Origin: JBFMDN01 sp040753915
GTDB taxonomy: Bacteria; Desulfobacterota; Desulfomonilia; Desulfomonilales; Desulfomonilaceae
NCBI GenBank assembly: GCA_040753915.1
Contig: JBFMDN010000020.1
Location: forward strand, 26,711 to 90,710
Direction: 5' to 3'
Length of the DNA stretch: 64,000 nucleotides
The notes beneath the pieces are model-generated. The model was given only the letters and a program-made list of their open reading frames with translations. It was not told where the DNA came from and did no database searches. Below are positions 26,540-35,742 of this stretch, in pieces. The position numbers were made by a program, and so were the translations under genes. Position 1 is the first letter of the stretch; the number at the start of each line of letters is the position of its first letter.

Positions 26540-28378
26540 ATGACTTTAAAGAGCAAGATACTCGTTGGTTATGGTTTAACCGTGGCATTGATGGGAGTTG
26601 TGGTCGCGTGGGCTGTCATAAATCTCGTGTCTCTTGGCCAGGCTAGTGACGCGATCTTGCGTGAAAATTACCGGAGCATTCTGGCCGCAGAAAACATGGT
26701 GGATGCTTTGGAGCGTCAAGACAGCGCTGTCCTGCTCTTGTTCTTGGGCGACCCTCGTACAGGAGTAGCCCAATTTCGGGAAAGTGAAGCCGTCTTCCTG
26801 GAATGGCTGGCTCGCGCAAAGGACAACATCACGATTCGTGGTGAATCGGACCTCCTTCAATCCATAGAAAAGGATTACGCGAAGTATCGACGCGAGTTTT
26901 CAGCACTAACCGATTTTCCCGCCAGGGACGGCCAGGTCGTCGCTTCCCCCCTCCGCGTGTATGAGGAATCGATCCACCCACTCTTTGCCAAAGTGCGCCA
27001 GACCTGCGTTCAGTTGCGCCACCTCAATGAAGAGACCATGTACACTGCCAGTATCCAGGCAGGCCGAGTAGCGAAGCGAGCGATCTGGTCCACGGTCTTT
27101 GTTGCGGCATTGGCGTTGTTTGTGGCTCTGGTCTTCAGCCTGGTTCTTGCCGAGCGGATCGTCAAACCCCTCAGAAGCTTCATGGAGGCCTCGCGAAAGA
27201 TCTCTTCCGGCGACTACGCTGTTCAAGTTCCCGTTGAGACCGGCGACGAGCTGGGCAGCTTGGCAGAAGAGCTCAACCGGATGGCTGCTCAACTCGGGCA
27301 TTACCATGAGATGAACATCGAGCAGATCATTGCAGAAAAAAATAAGGGGGACGCGATCCTTTCGAGCATCGAGGACGGATTGGTGGTTTTCGACACCAAC
27401 CTCAAAGTTAGTGGCATTAACCCGGCCGCTCGGCGAATGCTGGACCTGACGTCGACAGAATACTCGACCCTTCGCTGCGAGGACATCTTGCCCTCCACAA
27501 ATGTGTGCGAGATGATCCGGAAAACCTTCGAGACAGGACTCCCTCAGACTGTGCCGGATGAGCAGCGGATCGTTACCATCGCGACGGGCGATCGTCCACG
27601 GCATTATCTCTTCTCGGTAACAGCTATTCGAAGGCGGGATCAGCGGCAGTCCGGCGTGGTGCTTCTGCTGAGGGACATCACCCGCTTAAAGGAGGTGGAG
27701 CGGCTGAAGAGTGAATTCGTTATGGCGGCTTCCCACGAGCTTCGAACACCTCTCACGAGCATGGGCATGAGCATAGATCTCCTCTTGGAGCATGCCGCTC
27801 CGGGACTGTCGGAAAGGGACCGGGAATTGCTTGGGGCAGCTCACGAGGAGGTTCATAGAATGATCAGTCTGGTCAACGACTTGCTCAATCTCTCAAAAAT
27901 CGAGGCAGGCCGCATAGAGCTGGAATTTGAAGCCGTCCCTGTTCCTATCCTGTTCAACTATGTCCAGACTGTATTTCTGAGCCAACTGGAGCAGAAGCGG
28001 ATCGATCTCGACGCTCAACCGGCAGAAGCCCTTCCAGAGGTTCGCGCAGACGCCAACAAGGTCACCTGGGTTCTGACCAATTTGATCTCGAATGCCCTGA
28101 GATATGTGCGCGAGGGCGGGCACATCCAGCTTTCGGCCACAAGAATTGGGGACCATGTCCACATTTCCGTTCGCGACGACGGTCCGGGCATTCCTCTGGA
28201 GTATCAAACGAAAATCTTTCAGAAATTTGTGCAGGTGGAAGGACAGGAGGGCGGAGGAACAGGCTTGGGGCTGGCCATCTGCAGGGAAATAGTGCGAGCA
28301 CATGGAGGCGCAATTTGGGTGGAATCCACTCCCGGTCAGGGGAGCACCTTCACCTTCACTCTTCCTGTGGCCGCATAG
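26540..28378 (+). CDS. KinB-like membrane sensor histidine kinase
   Basis: 612 residues. Membrane helices at ~9-30 and ~183-203 flank a helical periplasmic domain. A HAMP domain (~203-255), a PAS domain (~265-385), HisKA with H399 in AASHELRTPL and a HATPase domain with N, G1 and G2 boxes (LTNLISNAL, DDGPGIP, GGGTGLGLAI) follow. This is the order in KinB, partner of AlgB. The signal is unknown. It is the first gene after the sigma-54 promoter. The start has a weak ribosome site. Confidence 0.92.
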   Translation: MTLKSKILVGYGLTVALMGVVVAWAVINLVSLGQASDAILRENYRSILAAENMVDALERQDSAVLLLFLGDPRTGVAQFRESEAVFLEWLARAKDNITIRGESDLLQSIEKDYAKYRREFSALTDFPARDGQVVASPLRVYEESIHPLFAKVRQTCVQLRHLNEETMYTASIQAGRVAKRAIWSTVFVAALALFVALVFSLVLAERIVKPLRSFMEASRKISSGDYAVQVPVETGDELGSLAEELNRMAAQLGHYHEMNIEQIIAEKNKGDAILSSIEDGLVVFDTNLKVSGINPAARRMLDLTSTEYSTLRCEDILPSTNVCEMIRKTFETGLPQTVPDEQRIVTIATGDRPRHYLFSVTAIRRRDQRQSGVVLLLRDITRLKEVERLKSEFVMAASHELRTPLTSMGMSIDLLLEHAAPGLSERDRELLGAAHEEVHRMISLVNDLLNLSKIEAGRIELEFEAVPVPILFNYVQTVFLSQLEQKRIDLDAQPAEALPEVRADANKVTWVLTNLISNALRYVREGGHIQLSATRIGDHVHISVRDDGPGIPLEYQTKIFQKFVQVEGQEGGGTGLGLAICREIVRAHGGAIWVESTPGQGSTFTFTLPVAA

Positions 28379-28381
28379 GGG

Positions 28382-29113
28382 ATGCTCATGAGAAACAGGC
28401 CGATCTTGGTTGTGGACGACGAGCGGAACATTCGCCTGACCATGTCTCAGGCCTTGGAAGCCCTCGACATGACGGTCAGCACGGCAGTGAACGGAGAAGA
28501 GGCTCTCCATAAGCTCAGCGAAAGCCAGTTCGGGCTGGTGTTCCTCGATTTGAAGATGCCCGGCATGGATGGTCTGGAAGTACTTCGCCGCATCAAGGAG
28601 AGCTGGCCCAGAACCCGTGTGATTATCATCACAGCCCACGGGTCGATCGAATCCGCGGTTGAAGCCATGAAGCTGGGTGCAGTGGACTTCGTTCAGAAGC
28701 CGTTCAGCGCGGGAGAAATCCGCGACCTGGCAAAGCAGGTGCTCGCCCGCGAGGACCTGGATGAAGAAAGCGCTGCCGACTACCGGACGCTCATTGAGCT
28801 GGCTAAACGCCATATCACCGACAGGAGGTTTGGAGCGGCACGAGATGCCGCCCTGAGAGCTATCGCGGCAGAGCCTGGGCAGCCGGAGGCATACAATCTC
28901 CTCGGCTCTGTGCAGTCTCTCGATCGGATCGAACGGCAACTGGAGTTGCTGTGTCCTTACCTCTATTACACTACTACCGACTCGGGGTACAACGTGAGGA
29001 CCTGTGGCGCGTACATGGACCGACTCGTTCTAGGACCCCGCCTGCTGCACGAGCTGTGTGAAACTGAAAACCACCTCCACTGCGAGTATTTCCTGAACCC
29101 GAGGCTCAAGTAA
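28382..29113 (+). CDS. Response regulator with receiver domain and TPR-like tail
   Basis: 243 residues. Receiver domain ~7-125 with D56 in FLDLKMPGMDG and K in QKPF. In place of a DNA-binding domain there is a helical segment (YRTLIELAKRHITDRRFGAA, then EPGQPEAYNLLGS) resembling a single TPR unit, then a cysteine-containing tail that is less conserved in appearance. Output is probably by protein contact. It starts 3 nt after the kinase stop and overlaps trkH by 1 nt. I checked the other frames for a frameshift in the tail; the annotated frame still aligns best to the expected TPR pattern. Confidence 0.85.
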   Translation: MLMRNRPILVVDDERNIRLTMSQALEALDMTVSTAVNGEEALHKLSESQFGLVFLDLKMPGMDGLEVLRRIKESWPRTRVIIITAHGSIESAVEAMKLGAVDFVQKPFSAGEIRDLAKQVLAREDLDEESAADYRTLIELAKRHITDRRFGAARDAALRAIAAEPGQPEAYNLLGSVQSLDRIERQLELLCPYLYYTTTDSGYNVRTCGAYMDRLVLGPRLLHELCETENHLHCEYFLNPRLK

Positions 29114-30483
29114 TGACACTGCGTTTCCAGCTCCTGAAGATGCATCCCGCGACCCTGGTGCTGGCGAGCTTTCTTTTCGCAATTGGAGCAGGAACGCTCT
29201 TGCTCAAGTTACCATTCTCCACCAATACGGGCCAAATCTCATTGATAGACGCTCTGTTCACCGCGACCTCAGCCGTCTGCGTCACTGGGCTGGCTGTGGT
29301 TGATACCGGCAGCTATTTCACCACGTTCGGCCAGTGTACAATCTTGTTCCTCATCCAGATCGGCGGACTGGGAGTGATGACCATATCGGTGGCCCTGTTC
29401 CGGTGGGTTGGCCGAACTATCTCATTCCGCCAACGTCTGGTCATGCAGGACCTGTTTTCCCATACACCTCGGGAAGACATCTTCGGTTTGGTAAAGAGCA
29501 TCCTCGTCTTCACGGTATCAACGGAAATCATCGGCGCAGTCTTGCTCACCATTCACTGGAGCGCTGAGCTTTCCGTCATCGAAGCCGTCTATTATGGAAT
29601 GTTTCACTCGGTTTCAGCTTTCTGCAATGCGGGATTCGCTCTCTTTGCCGACAGTATGATGCCCTACAGCGATCGAATACTACTTAACTTGACGATGTGC
29701 TCCCTGATCGTTTTGGGGGGAATAGGATTCCCAGTACTCTATGATCTTCAGTCCTGGGTCGTCAGACGCAAGAACGAGCGTGTCAGGCTCTCTGTTCAAA
29801 CAAAAACGGTATTGGTCAGCACCGTGGCTCTCATTGTTTCAGGGGCCGTGATGTTTGCGTTTCTCGAGCGACAGTCACTCCTGGAGTCGCAGTCCTTGTG
29901 CCGGGCCTTTCTCGTTTCACTCTTTCAATCTGTCACCTGTCGCACAGCCGGTTTCAACACGGTGGACATCGGATCTTTGAGGGAAGCGACCCTTGCTATG
30001 ATGATATTTCTCATGTTTTTCGGGGCATCGCCCGGCTCCTGCGGGGGAGGGGTCAAGACCACAACTTTGGCACTGCTCACGGTGTTCACCCTGAGTCGTG
30101 TGAGGCGGCTAAGACGGGTCAACATGTTCAAGAAGAGCATACCTGCGGACGCGGTGACAAGAAGCGTCTCGCTCGTTCTGTTGTCAATCGGAATGGTAAG
30201 CGCTGTGTTGTTCTTGCTTCTCCTGGGTGACTCGGCTAGCGGAAAAGAGATTTGCTGCCCCCGCGGGGTGTTCATCACCTACTTTTTTGAAACCGTGTCA
30301 GCATTTGGGACCGTGGGACTGTCTATGGGGATTACCCCACAATTGAACGGGTGGGCCAAGTGCTGGATCATTTTCATGATGATTGTGGGACGAGTGGGCG
30401 TGCTGTCGTTTTCGTACATCATTGCGGGAACCGGAGCCACAAAGGGTGTGGAGTATTCGGAAGAAAACATCATGGTGGGATAG
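29113..30483 (+). CDS. trkH: TrkH/KtrB family potassium uptake channel subunit
   Basis: 456 residues, with four pore-loop repeats around filter glycines: TSAVCVTGLAVVD, SVSAFCNAGFALF, SVTCRTAGFNTVD and TVSAFGTVGLSMG. It moves potassium across the inner membrane with the TrkA partner encoded next. The length is nearer KtrB than Escherichia TrkH. Expression from the upstream sigma-54 promoter is implied by the tight gene spacing. Confidence 0.94.
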   Translation: MTLRFQLLKMHPATLVLASFLFAIGAGTLLLKLPFSTNTGQISLIDALFTATSAVCVTGLAVVDTGSYFTTFGQCTILFLIQIGGLGVMTISVALFRWVGRTISFRQRLVMQDLFSHTPREDIFGLVKSILVFTVSTEIIGAVLLTIHWSAELSVIEAVYYGMFHSVSAFCNAGFALFADSMMPYSDRILLNLTMCSLIVLGGIGFPVLYDLQSWVVRRKNERVRLSVQTKTVLVSTVALIVSGAVMFAFLERQSLLESQSLCRAFLVSLFQSVTCRTAGFNTVDIGSLREATLAMMIFLMFFGASPGSCGGGVKTTTLALLTVFTLSRVRRLRRVNMFKKSIPADAVTRSVSLVLLSIGMVSAVLFLLLLGDSASGKEICCPRGVFITYFFETVSAFGTVGLSMGITPQLNGWAKCWIIFMMIVGRVGVLSFSYIIAGTGATKGVEYSEENIMVG

Positions 30484-30495
30484 ACGGGGTGAGAC

Positions 30496-31152
30496 ATGAA
30501 ACGATTCGCAATTATCGGCCTCGGCAATTTCGGGTTTCACGCGGCACGGGCCTTGTACGAAGAAGGACATGAAGTTGTGGCCGTTGACATTGACAAGGCC
30601 CGGGTGCAGGCCATAGACCACTATGCCACTGAAGCGGTACTGCTGGACGCCACTGACAAAGAAAATCTGCACGCTCTCGGTTTGGAGCAGATGGACGCGG
30701 TGATCGTGTCTACCGGTACCAAGCTTAGCACAAGCATCCTCATTTGCTTGTATCTGCAAGAGATGAAGGTGAAGCGTATCCTAGCCAAGGCGGTGGACGA
30801 AGATCATGGAAAGATCCTGAAGCGTGTGGGAGCCACGGAAATAATCCATCCCGAGCGTGAGATGGCCCTCCGGGTCGCCCGGGGACTGTCCAATCCCAAC
30901 ATGCTCGATTTCATTCCTCTGGCAGACGAATTCGATCTGGTGCAAGTGGGCCCGCCGAGCGATTTTATCGGAAAGAGCCTGAAAGAACTGAATCTTCGTG
31001 CCAAGTACAACGTGCATATCATCGCAATCAAAGAGCTCGTCCCGGAGAATTTCGTCCTCGTGCCACCGGCCAGCTTTGTCATCAAAGACAGCGACGTTCT
31101 CGTCATGCTGGGAAGAACGCAAGACATCAAGAAAATCAAGGCACTCAGCTAG
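30496..31152 (+). CDS. trkA: TrkA/KtrA potassium uptake regulatory subunit
   Basis: 218 residues: one RCK_N domain starting KRFAIIGLGNFGFHAARAL with the GxGxxG nucleotide site and the acidic end of beta-2 (VAVDIDK), then an RCK_C domain (~135-215, LVQVGPPSDFIGKSLKELNL). The single RCK_N/RCK_C unit is KtrA-like. It forms the cytoplasmic ring gating TrkH. Last gene of the sigma-54 operon. Confidence 0.93.
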   Translation: MKRFAIIGLGNFGFHAARALYEEGHEVVAVDIDKARVQAIDHYATEAVLLDATDKENLHALGLEQMDAVIVSTGTKLSTSILICLYLQEMKVKRILAKAVDEDHGKILKRVGATEIIHPEREMALRVARGLSNPNMLDFIPLADEFDLVQVGPPSDFIGKSLKELNLRAKYNVHIIAIKELVPENFVLVPPASFVIKDSDVLVMLGRTQDIKKIKALS

Positions 31153-31752
31153 AAACGACGTGCGTGGCTCCAATCAGTTGCAAGCAGTTCTGTCCGATTG
31201 CTGCGTGTCGAGGACAAACACGCCAGGATCGCAGACCGGTAGGACGGCCGTCTGAAAGTGTCTCAAAACTCGGGACACACCAAACATCGTAGCACGATTG
31301 GGCGTCGATGCGTGGAGAAGCACCCTCACCCCAACCTCTCCCAGAGGGAGATGGAGTAGGAATAATCCCCTCTCCCCCGCTTCGGGGGAGAGGGTCAGGG
31401 TGAGGGGGTGTGCCACGATCTTAACATTTGCCGCAATTCCGAGACAGTTTCGGAACCCCGTCCCTACCTTGGTATTTCTCGCTGCGGTCTCCCGTAGCGC
31501 CGGCGTCCCGCCGGCAATCTTGTCTCAAAGACACCTTGAAGGAAGGTCCTGCTTGAACCTCACATTCAATGTGAGCAGGTTTGAAACCCGCCTTTGCCTC
31601 AATGGGGCCCACACCGCCATTCCCCACGCGGGCCGCCGCAATCGGATCACAAGCGTTGCCGCGAATAGGGCACCGTATTTGCGAAATCGTCTATTTAGCC
31701 GATTTTGGGCGGGCTGGGTGGTGGCATTTGCGGGTGGATAGGCTCCCGATCT
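31153..31752. other. 600-bp non-coding region holding a MITE-like element
   Basis: The first half holds MITE-like copy A (31254-31451). The rest, up to the stop of the nucleotidyltransferase, includes a short GCCGGC-GTCCC-GCCGGC hairpin near 31500 and otherwise nothing I can assign. The open frames here are repeat-derived and lack ribosome sites. Confidence 0.5.
31254..31451. repeat. MITE-like element, copy A (198 bp)
   Basis: The left end GAAAGTGTCTCAAAA is the exact inverse complement of the right end of copy C. Inside are the shared segment CATCGTAGCACGATT and a CCCTCTCCCCC-GCTT-CGGGGGAGAGGG hairpin. The right end (GAGACAGTTTC) is slightly diverged. Similarity to copies B and C continues about 25 nt on each side (GCAGACCGGTAGGACGG at the left). 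No protein is encoded. Confidence 0.85.
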
Positions 31753-32811
31753 TCAGCCTGTGAGACGGGAGAGAGCAGTAGACCCGATATATCTCAAGCG
31801 TGGGGCCCAACCATCCAGAAGGGCAAGCCTCGCAGCCAGCCTCCAGAATTTCGAGTACCTCGAGCTGATCAGCCGGTCCTCAATCCATCTTGGTTGCTTC
31901 GCGGCCACCTCGGACGTGACAGTATCGGGAATTCGCACCTGACCGCCTTCACAGAGATCGCGAAGAAGCCAATACAGGGGGCGCTCCACTCCGAGTCTTT
32001 CCGCAAGAGCCAGCAACTCTTCCCAGTCCAGTGAGATCTTCCGAGTCATGAGAGCGAGGTCCAGGTAGTCCCGTACAAGCGGACCGTGGGTCAGGGCGTG
32101 CATTCCTATGTGGATAAAATTCATTTCGGGAGAGAGAAAGAGGACCTTCATGCCGTGCATCGATGCTTCACTCGCATGGTCCCAGACCACATCGTCATCA
32201 AGAAAATAGCAATCCAGGAGCCTTATTCTCTGATGGAGATCCACTGATGGTAGGAAGGAAGAAGGTTTACCATAGGGTAGGACGGTCCGGAAAAGCTCCG
32301 GGTAGGCTGATCCCCAGGTCACTAGCGGACAAAATCCGTGCTCGTCGAGAACACGCTGGGCTTTGGAGAAGTCCTCAACACGGACAAGAACATCCACGTC
32401 GCTCATAGGACGTAGCGCAGGATCTCCATACACGCGCTCCTGGAGATAGAGTCCCTTGAGCAAAATGAAGGGAACATTTTTTCCCGAGAAGCAGGGCACA
32501 AGCTTCCGAAGGCCCGCTTCTCGAGTGAGCCCAGCCATAAGGGACTGGGTGTACGTTTTCTTGAGCTCGTCGAGAAATTCTGATGGGAGGCCTCGTGACG
32601 CCAACAGAGTGGAGTACTGGTGCAGCCATGGCGCCACGTGGTGAGACAAGACCACGTGTCTGTGCTCGGAGCCCCAGCATGTGCAGCAGTGTGTCTCTAA
32701 AGAGTTTTCCGCTGCGAGGTCCAGCACCAGGTTGCGCACGTCAGCAAGAGCTGAGACGTTGAGTCTCTTGGTGGAAAAGTCATGCTTGTGGTCGGCTGGA
32801 AGAGAGGTCAC
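31753..32811 (-). CDS. Nucleotidyltransferase family protein (NTP_transf_5-like)
   Basis: About 352 residues. The segment PFILLKGLYLQERVYGDPAL followed by RPMSDVDVLV carries the paired aspartates of the polymerase-beta nucleotidyltransferase fold (PF14907 type). The second half is helical, with conserved FIHIGMHA. The family is linked loosely to polysaccharide or peptide tailoring; no substrate is known. The gene overlaps the stop of the pentapeptide-repeat gene, starting at a GTG (32811) or an overlapping TTG (32814), so translation is coupled. Confidence 0.8.
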   Translation of the reverse strand: MTSLPADHKHDFSTKRLNVSALADVRNLVLDLAAENSLETHCCTCWGSEHRHVVLSHHVAPWLHQYSTLLASRGLPSEFLDELKKTYTQSLMAGLTREAGLRKLVPCFSGKNVPFILLKGLYLQERVYGDPALRPMSDVDVLVRVEDFSKAQRVLDEHGFCPLVTWGSAYPELFRTVLPYGKPSSFLPSVDLHQRIRLLDCYFLDDDVVWDHASEASMHGMKVLFLSPEMNFIHIGMHALTHGPLVRDYLDLALMTRKISLDWEELLALAERLGVERPLYWLLRDLCEGGQVRIPDTVTSEVAAKQPRWIEDRLISSRYSKFWRLAARLALLDGWAPRLRYIGSTALSRLTG

Positions 32812-33827
32812 CAACTTTTATCCCGCTTTTGTGCCGCCTCCAGATCCTCTGGAGTAAAGATTGCCCCTGCCAGCCCTGCCCGCCACAGCGCGTCATATTT
32901 CAGGATTGCCTGTCGCAAATCAGTGAGGCTGAAATTGGCTCCGCCGAGCCTCGCGTAGAGAAGGATCGCTCCCCTGAGATCGGCACCGGTAAGGTCTGCT
33001 CCTTCGAGATTAGCACCCGTGAGATCGGCCCCAGCCAACTGTGCGTCAACCAGTCTTGCGGCCGCCAAATCTGCGCCGCTCAAGTCGGAATGTCTCAGAT
33101 CCGCTTGTGTCAGGTCTGCGCCAGCAAGGATAGCACCGCAAAGATTCACGGACACCAGCACGGAGGATACGAGCACAGCACCCGCGAGACGTGCTTTCCT
33201 GAGATCCGCGTCCGACAAATCTGCCTTGGCTAGATTCGTTCCTTGGAGATCGGCTCCTTCCAGCTTGGCCAGTTGAAGGTCCGCTCGACTGAGGTCGGCC
33301 TCTCGCAACTGTGCACCGGTAAGATCAGCAGCCCACAGCCATACTCCGTGCAGCTTCGCCCCATTGAGCACCGACGAGCGAAGATTGGCTGAAAACAGAC
33401 TCGACCCTCGCAGACTAACGCCCGAGAGCACCAAAGAGGGGAGGGTTGACCTCGAAAGACGGGCGCCGGAAAAGTCAGCGTCTCTGAGGTCTGCTCCCGT
33501 GAAATCCGTTAGCCAAAGCTTGGTCCTAGTCAACTTGGTTCCGTGGAGAATTGCCCGCGCCAAGCATGCTCCTCGCAAGTTTGCGTCTGTGAAATCGGCT
33601 CCCGAGAGATCCGCGGCGGTCAAATTCGACCTCCGCATCAAAGCGTTGCGGCAATCGGCGAACCTGAGGTCCGCTTGACTCAGATCAGCGTCGCACAGGT
33701 TGGCGCCGTTCAAATCCGCACTCGCGAGATCGGCATATCTCAAGTCTTCCTTCCTGAGGTCTGCTCCCCGCAGATCCTTCCCAGCCGGATGCAGTCGTCT
33801 CATATTCGCGCTGTCTCCCGAATTCAC
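32808..33827 (-). CDS. Pentapeptide-repeat protein
   Basis: About 339 residues, nearly all A(D/N)Lxx pentapeptide repeats (ADLRKEDLRYADLASADLNG and so on), roughly 60 units forming a right-handed quadrilateral beta helix. A short interruption of less regular repeats (LSRSTLPSLVLSGVSLRGSS) lies in the middle. Some such proteins mimic DNA and protect gyrase, but most have no known role. The start is unsure: GTG at 33827, or the ATG at 33803 with GGAGA 10-11 nt upstream. The stop overlaps the next gene. Confidence 0.85.
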   Translation of the reverse strand: MNSGDSANMRRLHPAGKDLRGADLRKEDLRYADLASADLNGANLCDADLSQADLRFADCRNALMRRSNLTAADLSGADFTDANLRGACLARAILHGTKLTRTKLWLTDFTGADLRDADFSGARLSRSTLPSLVLSGVSLRGSSLFSANLRSSVLNGAKLHGVWLWAADLTGAQLREADLSRADLQLAKLEGADLQGTNLAKADLSDADLRKARLAGAVLVSSVLVSVNLCGAILAGADLTQADLRHSDLSGADLAAARLVDAQLAGADLTGANLEGADLTGADLRGAILLYARLGGANFSLTDLRQAILKYDALWRAGLAGAIFTPEDLEAAQKRDKSW

Positions 33828-33968
33828 CAAGTATCGTCACCTCTTTCGCTGACCCTCCATGACGTCGCGCAACTCCCCACATTCCCATCGACTGTTTTTC
33901 TTCAGTGTACGGGATCGTGACACCTCGGTCATGTCTCCTCGTACCGCGAATGAACAGCGCTATCGGAG

Positions 33969-35639
33969 TCAATTCCGTTCCGCGCCCTCGGAGAGCCGGC
34001 GCCGAATCAATTTCTTGTCAAGCTTTCCTACGCTCGTCTTCGGTATCTCTGTCGTCATGTGGAAATGATCGGGCACGGCCCATTTGGAGATGATTCCCTG
34101 GTCCACAAATTGGAGAAGAAAAGATCGGAGATCCTTCCCCGAAATTTTTCCGACGTACCCATCTTTGAGCACAATAAGGGCGTGAGGGCGTTCTCCCCAT
34201 TTGTCATCGTGTAGCCCCACCACTGCGGCCTCGGACACTGCTTCATGCCTGCTCAAGAGACTTTCGAGCTCCAAGGATGATACCCATTCGCCCCCTGTTT
34301 TGATGGCATCTTTGAGGCGGTCGCGGATGAGGACGTACCCTTCCGCGTCCACGTCAGCAACGTCGCCGGTATGCAGGTATCCCCCCTTCCAGAGCTCCTC
34401 CGAGCGGTCAGGGTCCTTGAAGTACCCCTGCGTGCAATAAGGGGTCCTTACCACGATTTCCCCCGATGATTTTCCATCCCTGGCAATTGGCCTGCCCTCT
34501 GAGTCCACGACACGGAGATCCGCGAGAGGCAAGGGGAATCCCGTGCGGGTTCGTACATCCAGTTGCCTTTCCATATCCCAATGCATCATGTGAGGCTTGA
34601 GGTTGGCCAGGGTGACTACGGGGCAAGTTTCGGACATACCGTACCCGTGGAAGACGTCGATTCCTCGCTCCAGAGCTCTCTTGGCCAGCCCCCGGGGCAA
34701 GGCCATCCCACCCGTGTTGACCTTCCAACCTGCTAAGTTCACTTCGCTGGCCAAAGGATCTTCGAGGAGCATGTGGAGAATCGTGGGCACGCAGTGAGAA
34801 AAGGTAACCCTTTCCCACCGGATGAGCTGGAGAATGTCCGCAGGGATGTATCTCCCCGGATAGACCTGCTTGGCACCAATGGCCGTGGCAAGGTAGGGAA
34901 AGCCCCAGGCATGCGCGTGGAACATGGGCGTGAGGGGCATGTACACATCACCCGATTGGAAGCGCCCCGGAGCCGTGTAGGACGCGACAGCGAGCCCTAG
35001 GCAAAGTGTGTGGAGAACAAGCTGTCTGTGACTGAAGCAGACGCCTTTGGGATCTCCGGTGGTCCCAGTCGTGTAATACGTCGTAGCCTGAGTGTTTTCG
35101 TCGAAGTCCTTGAATTCAAAAGAAGGGTCCGCTCTGGCGATAAGCTCTTCGTACTCCCCATGGAGCGGAAGCGATGTCTCAGGTTGCGTCGCACTGTCCT
35201 TGAGCAGCACAACCGTCTTGACCGTTTCGAGCTTCTGGAATATGCCCTCCAGCAGGGGAAGAAAGTCTTCATGCACCAGCACCGCCAAGTCTTCAGCATG
35301 GTTCATGGTGTAAAGGACTTGATCCGGTGAAAGCCGCACATTCACAGTGTGGAGGACGGCCCCCATCATGGGAATGGCGAAGAAACATTCCAGGTATCGG
35401 TGGGAATCCCAATCCAGGACAGCGACTGTGTCTCCCTCTGAAACACCCGCTTGGGACAGGGCGGAAGCCAATCGATGAATCCGCTTGTAGAAGTCTCCAT
35501 ACGTCTGTCGTGTGCGCTCGCGGTACACAATCTCTTGGTTGGGCGCGTAGTGGATCGGAGTGTTCAGGAGATGCTTGATGAGAAGCGGGAACGGATAAGC
35601 AGATTCTGTCCTGAAAATGGTGCGGGTCCCTTTCGACAC
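33969..35639 (-). CDS. Fatty acid/acyl-CoA ligase (AMP-forming)
   Basis: 556 residues from a GTG with AAGGAGG 4 nt upstream. ANL-family motifs: YYTTGTTGDPKGV (P-loop), HGYGMSETCPVV, YLHTGDVADVDAEGY, and the catalytic lysine in TSVGKLDKKLI. Sequence style resembles medium/long-chain AlkK-type ligases. It activates a fatty or aromatic acid to its CoA ester in the cytoplasm. No beta-oxidation genes are adjacent. Confidence 0.92.
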   Translation of the reverse strand: MSKGTRTIFRTESAYPFPLLIKHLLNTPIHYAPNQEIVYRERTRQTYGDFYKRIHRLASALSQAGVSEGDTVAVLDWDSHRYLECFFAIPMMGAVLHTVNVRLSPDQVLYTMNHAEDLAVLVHEDFLPLLEGIFQKLETVKTVVLLKDSATQPETSLPLHGEYEELIARADPSFEFKDFDENTQATTYYTTGTTGDPKGVCFSHRQLVLHTLCLGLAVASYTAPGRFQSGDVYMPLTPMFHAHAWGFPYLATAIGAKQVYPGRYIPADILQLIRWERVTFSHCVPTILHMLLEDPLASEVNLAGWKVNTGGMALPRGLAKRALERGIDVFHGYGMSETCPVVTLANLKPHMMHWDMERQLDVRTRTGFPLPLADLRVVDSEGRPIARDGKSSGEIVVRTPYCTQGYFKDPDRSEELWKGGYLHTGDVADVDAEGYVLIRDRLKDAIKTGGEWVSSLELESLLSRHEAVSEAAVVGLHDDKWGERPHALIVLKDGYVGKISGKDLRSFLLQFVDQGIISKWAVPDHFHMTTEIPKTSVGKLDKKLIRRRLSEGAERN

Positions 35640-35684
35640 AATTCCTCCTTCTCAGACGATGCCCCTGTGAGCTGGCAAACGCCC

Positions 35685-35711
35685 TTGACTTTGTCGCATC
35701 TGATCTATGAT
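35685..35711 (+). promoter_or_regulatory. Possible sigma-70 promoter for the PNP operon
   Basis: TTGACT (35685-35690) and TATGAT (35706-35711) are separated by 15 bp, shorter than ideal. They lie in the short divergent region between the acyl-CoA ligase and the nucleoside phosphorylase gene at 35743. Confidence 0.35.
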
Positions 35712-35742
35712 ACTCCGTTCATCCTCCGGATGAAAGGCAGTA

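Noticed and set aside
27893..28939. 348-codon minus-strand frame opposite the kinase and regulator
   Set aside because: Spans two real genes on the other strand and has no protein family features.
28860..29113. Frameshift in the C-terminal part of the response regulator
   Set aside because: Other frames soon hit stops or lose the TPR-like pattern. The annotated frame joins neatly to trkH with a 1-nt overlap.
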